DNA of 36,124 bases from CAZHZT01 sp964537285. Lineage in GTDB: Bacteria; Bacteroidota; Bacteroidia; Chitinophagales; Saprospiraceae. The number at the start of each line of letters is the position of its first letter. Positions within the stretch are counted from its first letter, which is position 1. Where the stretch lies: positions 1 to 36,124 of the forward strand of contig CAZHZT010000052.1 in the NCBI GenBank assembly GCA_964537285.1. Direction: 5' to 3'. Position numbers and translations under genes: made by a program. The notes beneath the pieces are model-generated. The model saw only the letters and a list, made by a program, of their open reading frames with translations, searched no databases and was not told where the DNA came from. Positions 31,385 to 36,124 of this stretch are shown one piece after another.

Positions 31385-34300
31385 ATGAAACGATTTTTAG
31401 CATCGTATCCGTTTTTTAACAAGAAAGTTTTCTTACAATTATTATTTGGACTTTACTTAAGTCTATTCTGTATTTCCCTTTCTGCCCAAGTACTAGCAGA
31501 TACGGTCAGTTTTTGCCCGTCAGTTACCTACTTAGGAAACGACAAGGCAAGAGTTGATATACGTACAGCAGGTTTTAATGATATTAATAGCATGCAATTT
31601 ACCATGACATGGGACGAAACTGAGGCTAATTTTGATTCAGTTGGCAACTTCCACAATTTATTGTGCTGTATCGGATCTGGAAACTTTGGAACAAATTCTG
31701 CCTCGGAAGGTAGTTTGACGTTTTCTTGGTTGGATTTCGCCTTAAACGGGGAATCACTCCCAGACAGCAGCGTAGTATTTTCTATTTTCCTAAGTCTGAA
31801 TCTAGCAGAACTCCAAAGTTTTTCCTTTTCATCAGATCCTGTCCCAATAGAAATTATTAATTCTACACTTGATCCAATACTCCCCCTAATGGGAGCATTA
31901 GGGTGCACCTCTGATTCCTATGAATATATCTACGGAGCTGTAAACATTTGCCCTACCATCACAGACCTTGGCAATGACAAGGCTCGTGCCGATATCTACG
32001 TCACAGATTTCAAGAACATCGTCAACATGGACTTTGGGGTAGAATGGCTGGATTCTGAAGCAACGATTGATTCTGTTGGAAGCTTGCATCCGATTCTTTC
32101 TGAGTTTACAGGCGATATATTGCTCAACACCAACAACGTTGAAGTAAGCTATACCGATGCCGACCTGGAAGGCCACAGTTTGCCGAAGCAAAGTATTCTT
32201 TTTTCAATTTATTTTTCATTAAACACTCCTGATATCACCTATCTTTCCGTAGCTGATGATCCATTTTTCGAGGCGCTCGTTGGCTCCTCAGAAACTACAG
32301 AAATCCCTGCAATTGGTGGGGACCTTAGTTGCAGCCCCCTATTTTTCCTTGAGCTAGATACCATCAGAATATGCCCTTCTATTATTTATTTTGAAAACAA
32401 TAAGGCTCGGGCCGATATTCGCATCACCAATTTTGACAGTATCCAGACCACTCAGTTTTCGGTAACCTGGGATGGCCAGGAAGCCTCACTGGATTCTGTG
32501 GGGAACTTTAATAGCGATATGGGACTGATGATGTCTAGTTTTGGCCTGGGAGCTGAGCATGTTAGCATAGCCTGGTTTGATTTTGGACTTCAGGGAGTCA
32601 CTTTAGCAGATGGAAGCATTCTATTTTCAATTTACTTTACTACCAATGGATCTGAAGTTCCAAGCCTTGGTATTGGTGAGGTTCCTACACCAATTGAATT
32701 TACGAATACAGCTATGGAGGTTATCCCTGGTGTACCTGAAGACCTGGGCTGCGAATCTCCATTCTCTGGCCCCATTTTCATTTGCTCCAAAACCAAAACA
32801 GAGGGCAACCAATTCATCGCAGATGTTTTGATTAGCAATTTTAACAACATCACTGCATTTGACCTAAGCATAGAATGGAATCCCAACAAACTTACTTTCA
32901 ATAGCGCGGCTCCAAACAGTACTATCGCACCAATGCTGAACCTCCAAATCCCTCCAAATTCTCCCAATGGAACCGTCATTTTAGATTGGGCCGATGTAGA
33001 AACAAGTTTCCCCAATCAGGATACACTCATTCGACTGGTTTTTGATATTATCGGAGTAGACCCTGGAAATGTTAACATCTCCGAATCTCCGGCTCCATCC
33101 TTTGTATACAAAAATGACAATACTATGATTGCTACTCCTAATTGCAACCTATTCCAACAAGCAAGTATTACAGGCCGGATTTACAGGGATGAGAACAACA
33201 ATTGCCAGTACGATGCAGGTGAAGTGTATTTGGAAAATATTATTATCAAAAACAATACTGACCTCGCCAATTTTTATGATAAAACGGATACAAGTGGCTA
33301 TTACTGGTTGAATTTACTAGGAGGGGAAAATGACATTGAAGTAATACCACCTAATCCATTATTTCAAGCTTGCCAACCAAGCTATACCTTCGATATCAAT
33401 GGAGACACGGCCATTGTCCTGGATATTCCATTACAGCCCATTATTTCCTGCCCATTAATGGAAGTCAACATCGGTACCCCATTTGTCCGCTATTGCTTCC
33501 CAAACACCTACTATGTCACTTATTGCAACCTGGGCACGGTAACAGCAGAAAATGCCTATGTTGAAGTCCTTCTTGATCCTTATTTCACTCCGATTTCCAG
33601 TTCTATTCCGTGGAGTAGTAATCAGGGGGATTTATATACCTTCGATTTGGGCGATGTGGCTTATAACGAATGTGGAGGTTTCTTCATTCAGGTGGAGATG
33701 GATTGTGATTCTACAGAAGTGGGGCAAACCCATTGTGTAAGTGCGAATATATATCCAGATACCATTTGTATCCCATCGGCGAACTACTCAGGAGCAGAAA
33801 TTGAGGTAAGTGGCAGCTGCACCGGCGATTCCGTTCAGTTCATCATCAGCAATATTGGTACATCCCCTATGGCCGCTGTTCAGCAGTACATTGTCATCGA
33901 AGATCAGGTGATCCTGATGCAAGGAGATTTTGACCTGAATGATGGAGAAAGTACTTCGGTTTCTGTAGCTGCTACAGGAGCTATGTACCGCCTGGAAGCA
34001 GGGCAAGAAATCAATTATCCACTCCCAAGTAGTCCAAGTGTTACTATTGAGACCTGCACCCCAGCGGATAGTATATCCAGCCTTGGCTTTTTTAATTGGT
34101 ACCCACAAGACGAAGGCTCTCCTTTCAACTCTAGGGATTGTCAGGAAAGCATCGCTGCCTGGGACCCTAATGACAAACAAGCCTTTCCGGAAGGTTATGG
34201 CCCTCAGCACTACATTGAAGCGAACACCTCAATAGAGTACAAAATCCACTTTCAAAATACCGGCAACGACACTGCATTTAAAGTAGTTCTTCTCGACACC

Positions 34301-34870
34301 TTATCAGAGCATCTGGATTTTACTACGATCCAAGTCGGAGCAAGCAGCCATCCGTTCTCCTGGGATCTTACGGGAGAAGGTGTATTGAGCTTCGTTTTCA
34401 ACGACATTATGCTGCCTGATAGCAATGTCAATGAGCCAGCTTCGCATGGTTTCATCTATTTCACCATCGATCAGGAAGCAAACAATGCGATCGGTACGGT
34501 AATTAATAATTCCGCTGCAATTTACTTCGACTTTAATGCTCCGGTTATTACAAACGAGACCATTCACACCATTGGTGAAGACTTTATTGAAAAAGTCATG
34601 GTCAGCACCTATCAACCGCTTTCGTCGAATGGTCAATTGCTCGTTAGCCCGAATCCAACGAATCAAAACACCTTCTTTCAATGGAGCGGAGAAAGGGTTT
34701 CAAGGGGCAGATTTTCCCTTTACTCCAGCACAGGAAAGCTAATACTCCAACAGTTTTTTGCGGGCAATCAATGGCAGCTGGATGCTGATGGTTTAGCCGA
34801 GGGAATTTATTTCTTCGATGTTTCTGATAATGGCCGACAATTAGCTACAGGTAAATTAGTCGTTTATTGA
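31385..34870 (+). CDS. Large T9SS-exported surface protein with cohesin-like repeats
   Basis: 1161 residues. Signal peptide (about 15-34, LQLLFGLYLSLFCISLSAQ), then four repeats of about 130 residues (40-170, 185-315, 325-455, 464-575). Each has a strand CPSVTYLGNDKARVDI, then F.V.WD..EA..DSVG and a SILFSIYF strand, a cohesin-like carbohydrate/protein-binding beta-sandwich. A SdrD_B/CnaB-like domain follows (about 594-680: ITGRIYRDENNNCQYDAGE), then two beta-rich DUF11-type stretches and a DUF7619-type domain (about 940-1070, beginning AAWDPNDKQAFPEGYGP). The last 75 residues are a T9SS type A sorting domain (VSPNPTNQNTFFQWSG, GLAEGIYFFDVSDNG, GKLVVY). The overall picture is a modular cell-surface protein; partner or substrate unknown. 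Closed by a very long hairpin. Confidence 0.87.
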   Translation: MKRFLASYPFFNKKVFLQLLFGLYLSLFCISLSAQVLADTVSFCPSVTYLGNDKARVDIRTAGFNDINSMQFTMTWDETEANFDSVGNFHNLLCCIGSGNFGTNSASEGSLTFSWLDFALNGESLPDSSVVFSIFLSLNLAELQSFSFSSDPVPIEIINSTLDPILPLMGALGCTSDSYEYIYGAVNICPTITDLGNDKARADIYVTDFKNIVNMDFGVEWLDSEATIDSVGSLHPILSEFTGDILLNTNNVEVSYTDADLEGHSLPKQSILFSIYFSLNTPDITYLSVADDPFFEALVGSSETTEIPAIGGDLSCSPLFFLELDTIRICPSIIYFENNKARADIRITNFDSIQTTQFSVTWDGQEASLDSVGNFNSDMGLMMSSFGLGAEHVSIAWFDFGLQGVTLADGSILFSIYFTTNGSEVPSLGIGEVPTPIEFTNTAMEVIPGVPEDLGCESPFSGPIFICSKTKTEGNQFIADVLISNFNNITAFDLSIEWNPNKLTFNSAAPNSTIAPMLNLQIPPNSPNGTVILDWADVETSFPNQDTLIRLVFDIIGVDPGNVNISESPAPSFVYKNDNTMIATPNCNLFQQASITGRIYRDENNNCQYDAGEVYLENIIIKNNTDLANFYDKTDTSGYYWLNLLGGENDIEVIPPNPLFQACQPSYTFDINGDTAIVLDIPLQPIISCPLMEVNIGTPFVRYCFPNTYYVTYCNLGTVTAENAYVEVLLDPYFTPISSSIPWSSNQGDLYTFDLGDVAYNECGGFFIQVEMDCDSTEVGQTHCVSANIYPDTICIPSANYSGAEIEVSGSCTGDSVQFIISNIGTSPMAAVQQYIVIEDQVILMQGDFDLNDGESTSVSVAATGAMYRLEAGQEINYPLPSSPSVTIETCTPADSISSLGFFNWYPQDEGSPFNSRDCQESIAAWDPNDKQAFPEGYGPQHYIEANTSIEYKIHFQNTGNDTAFKVVLLDTLSEHLDFTTIQVGASSHPFSWDLTGEGVLSFVFNDIMLPDSNVNEPASHGFIYFTIDQEANNAIGTVINNSAAIYFDFNAPVITNETIHTIGEDFIEKVMVSTYQPLSSNGQLLVSPNPTNQNTFFQWSGERVSRGRFSLYSSTGKLILQQFFAGNQWQLDADGLAEGIYFFDVSDNGRQLATGKLVVY

Positions 34871-34883
34871 TATAGGTCATTTT

Positions 34884-34966
34884 CTAATAAAAAAAGTAGC
34901 TGTATGCGAGTGGTCAGTAGCGATTCTCGCTGCTGACCACTCGCATACAGCTACTTTTTTTATTAG
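34884..34966 (+). terminator. Very long hairpin terminator
   Basis: An 83-base hairpin with a stem of about 39 base pairs and one mismatch, around a TTCT loop. Its GC-containing arm GTAGCTGTATGCGAGTGG is flanked by A7 and T7. It ends the 1161-aa gene; at this length it may also act as a barrier or as a double-stranded RNA end. Confidence 0.9.
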
Positions 34967-35057
34967 ATCAAACCCTTACTTTCCAAACTCATTTTCTAAA
35001 AATCCCAATTTTTTGCTAGCTTTAAAGATGTTTTTATAAAAATTCATCTTTAAAATC

Positions 35058-35900
35058 ATGCAGACCATAGTAGACTACTTCTCCACCATCCCCAGTTCTC
35101 ACCGGTCCATCATTCTCGTTGGGGGCTTAACCTTTTTCTTCCTAATTGAAAATGCCGCCCCTTTATTCAGTAAAAAATATAACAAGGTCAAACATACGGG
35201 ACTCAATATCTTTTTCACCCTGACCACTATTATCGTCAATTTTCTGATGGCCGTGATATTAGTTAAATCAAGTGATTGGGTCGTACAACAAGAAATAGGT
35301 ATTTTACAATGGACTAAGGCCGGGCCCTGGGCTTCCCTAATCTTTGGTTTGTTGCTTTTAGACCTTATTGGCGCCTGGCTTGCCCATTATGTAGAACACA
35401 AAGTACGCTGGATGTGGCAGTTTCATGCTGTTCATCATACCGATCAAAACGTAGATACGACCACCGCTAATCGTCATCATCCCGGAGAAAGTGTTATCCG
35501 TTTTGCATTCACGGTAGCCGCAACAGTAATTACCGGAGCGCCCATGTGGCTGGTCTTTTTATATCAATCAGCATCGGTAGTCCTTAGCCAGTTCAATCAT
35601 TCCAATATTAAAATGCCTGGCTGGCTGGACACCAGCCTCCGCATGGTCATTTGCACTCCCAACATGCACCGTGTTCACCACCACTACCGCCAACCCTATT
35701 CCGATGTAAATTATGGCAATATTTTTTCCTTCTGGGACCGGATTTTTGGGACTTATGAAATTGTTGATAATAAAAAACTCGTATATGGTTTAGATACTCA
35801 CATGGATCAACAAGAAGCTAATAATGTTATCCAGCTCCTAAAACTCCCTTTTAATGGCTATCGCCCCAGAATAACTTATCGAGAGGAAGAACAGCTATAA
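35058..35900 (+). CDS. Sterol desaturase / fatty acid hydroxylase family protein
   Basis: A 280-residue membrane enzyme of the di-iron hydroxylase superfamily. Four or so hydrophobic segments precede the histidine boxes: HYVEH (about 113-117), HAVHH (about 125-129), NRHHP, and HRVHHHYRQPYSDVNYG near the C-terminus, closing with IFSFWDRIFGTY, the usual family signature. Members add hydroxyl groups or double bonds to sterols, carotenoids or fatty acids in the membrane; which one cannot be told. Single gene with hairpins on both sides. Confidence 0.92.
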   Translation: MQTIVDYFSTIPSSHRSIILVGGLTFFFLIENAAPLFSKKYNKVKHTGLNIFFTLTTIIVNFLMAVILVKSSDWVVQQEIGILQWTKAGPWASLIFGLLLLDLIGAWLAHYVEHKVRWMWQFHAVHHTDQNVDTTTANRHHPGESVIRFAFTVAATVITGAPMWLVFLYQSASVVLSQFNHSNIKMPGWLDTSLRMVICTPNMHRVHHHYRQPYSDVNYGNIFSFWDRIFGTYEIVDNKKLVYGLDTHMDQQEANNVIQLLKLPFNGYRPRITYREEEQL

Positions 35901-35948
35901 TTTTATGGAAGATGGCACAGGTCAGTGTGTCTTCTTCCATAAAATTAT
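35897..35948 (+). terminator. Terminator overlapping the hydroxylase stop codon
   Basis: Arms ATAATTTTATGGAAGA and TCTTCCATAAAATTAT, with a few mismatches near the GGTCA loop, end two bases before a GTTCTTTGACA motif. The stop codon TAA is in the left arm. A T-run is lacking after it, so the call is moderate. Confidence 0.6.
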
Positions 35949-35949
35949 G

Positions 35950-36124
35950 GTTCTTTGACAAATTGTGATAAAATGGAGTTTAAAAATGAGGTTCTAGATG
36001 ATTTCATTTGTTAAATATTCATAAAAAATCTTTATATTTTGCTGCTAATTAATGCTTTATCTACTTTTTATCTTGATAAAAAAGTAGCAAAAAATCAAGG
36101 CTGTATTCAATTCTTAACGCTTTT
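35950..36124 (+). repeat. Composite repeat module at the right window edge
   Basis: GTTCTTTGACAAATTGTG (35950-35967), then the GATGATTTCATTTG end repeat (35990-36012), then 36057-36124, of which the last 54 bases are identical to 10882-10935. It is cut by the window end; the copy at 10748 continues with the GTCCCGAA palindrome and an inverted end. Confidence 0.8.

Overview
The window looks like a chromosomal segment of a Bacteroidota bacterium. Three things support this: several secreted proteins end in type IX secretion (T9SS) sorting domains (both type A and CHU_C/type B), the T9SS regulator PorX is present, and recognisable promoters have the Bacteroidota form (TTTG, about 19 bases, TAnnTTTG). 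The AT-rich base composition, DUF7619-type surface protein and many large secreted proteins would fit the Saprospiria, but that placement is inference. No rRNA, tRNA, CRISPR array, transposase or phage module was seen.

Layout. 1-2.7 kb: a LamG surface protein (T9SS type B) convergent with a T9SS type A protein. 2.8-8.3 kb, minus strand: an MsbA-like ABC exporter and the housekeeping lipid/translation cluster fabH, efp, accB, accC. 8.7-10.7 kb: a secreted thioredoxin-SPOR fusion followed at once by hutI. 10.7-11.3 kb: a 560-base intergenic stretch made almost wholly of repeats. 11.3-14.2 kb: porX divergent from an HD-domain phosphohydrolase. 14.3-18.4 kb: an unusual secreted protein of about twelve 'PAEYETVTE' repeats plus a peptidoglycan-binding domain, an MFS transporter and a class 3 lipase. 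18.4-21.1 kb: small proteins, a CAP-domain protein, a T9SS cargo truncated by a repeat, a frameshifted SnoaL-like gene and two long palindromic elements. 21.2-24.5 kb: a small peptidoglycan-binding protein, a YwaF-like membrane protein and a C39-peptidase ABC exporter. 24.7-31 kb: mostly minus-strand lipoproteins and membrane proteins, including DUF4846, a frameshifted class D beta-lactamase, a 3D-domain lipoprotein and a helical 469-aa protein. 31.4-36 kb: an 1161-aa multidomain T9SS cargo and a sterol-desaturase-type hydroxylase.

How it fits together. The coding part is ordinary core genes mixed with envelope and secreted accessory genes; PorX is a likely regulator of the T9SS whose cargo occurs at least three times here. 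The most unusual content is between genes: at least five families of short dispersed, mostly palindromic elements (two identical inverted 185-base hairpin elements; another 185-base palindrome; a GATGATTTCATTTGGT-ended family; a GTTCTTTGACA family resembling boxA; and a repeated terminator hairpin). They cluster in intergenic and convergent regions, and two of them form the present 3' ends of genes. Three minus-strand genes within 6 kb carry one-base frameshifts, two of them in homopolymers of seven or eight, which suggests gene decay, phase variation or sequence error.
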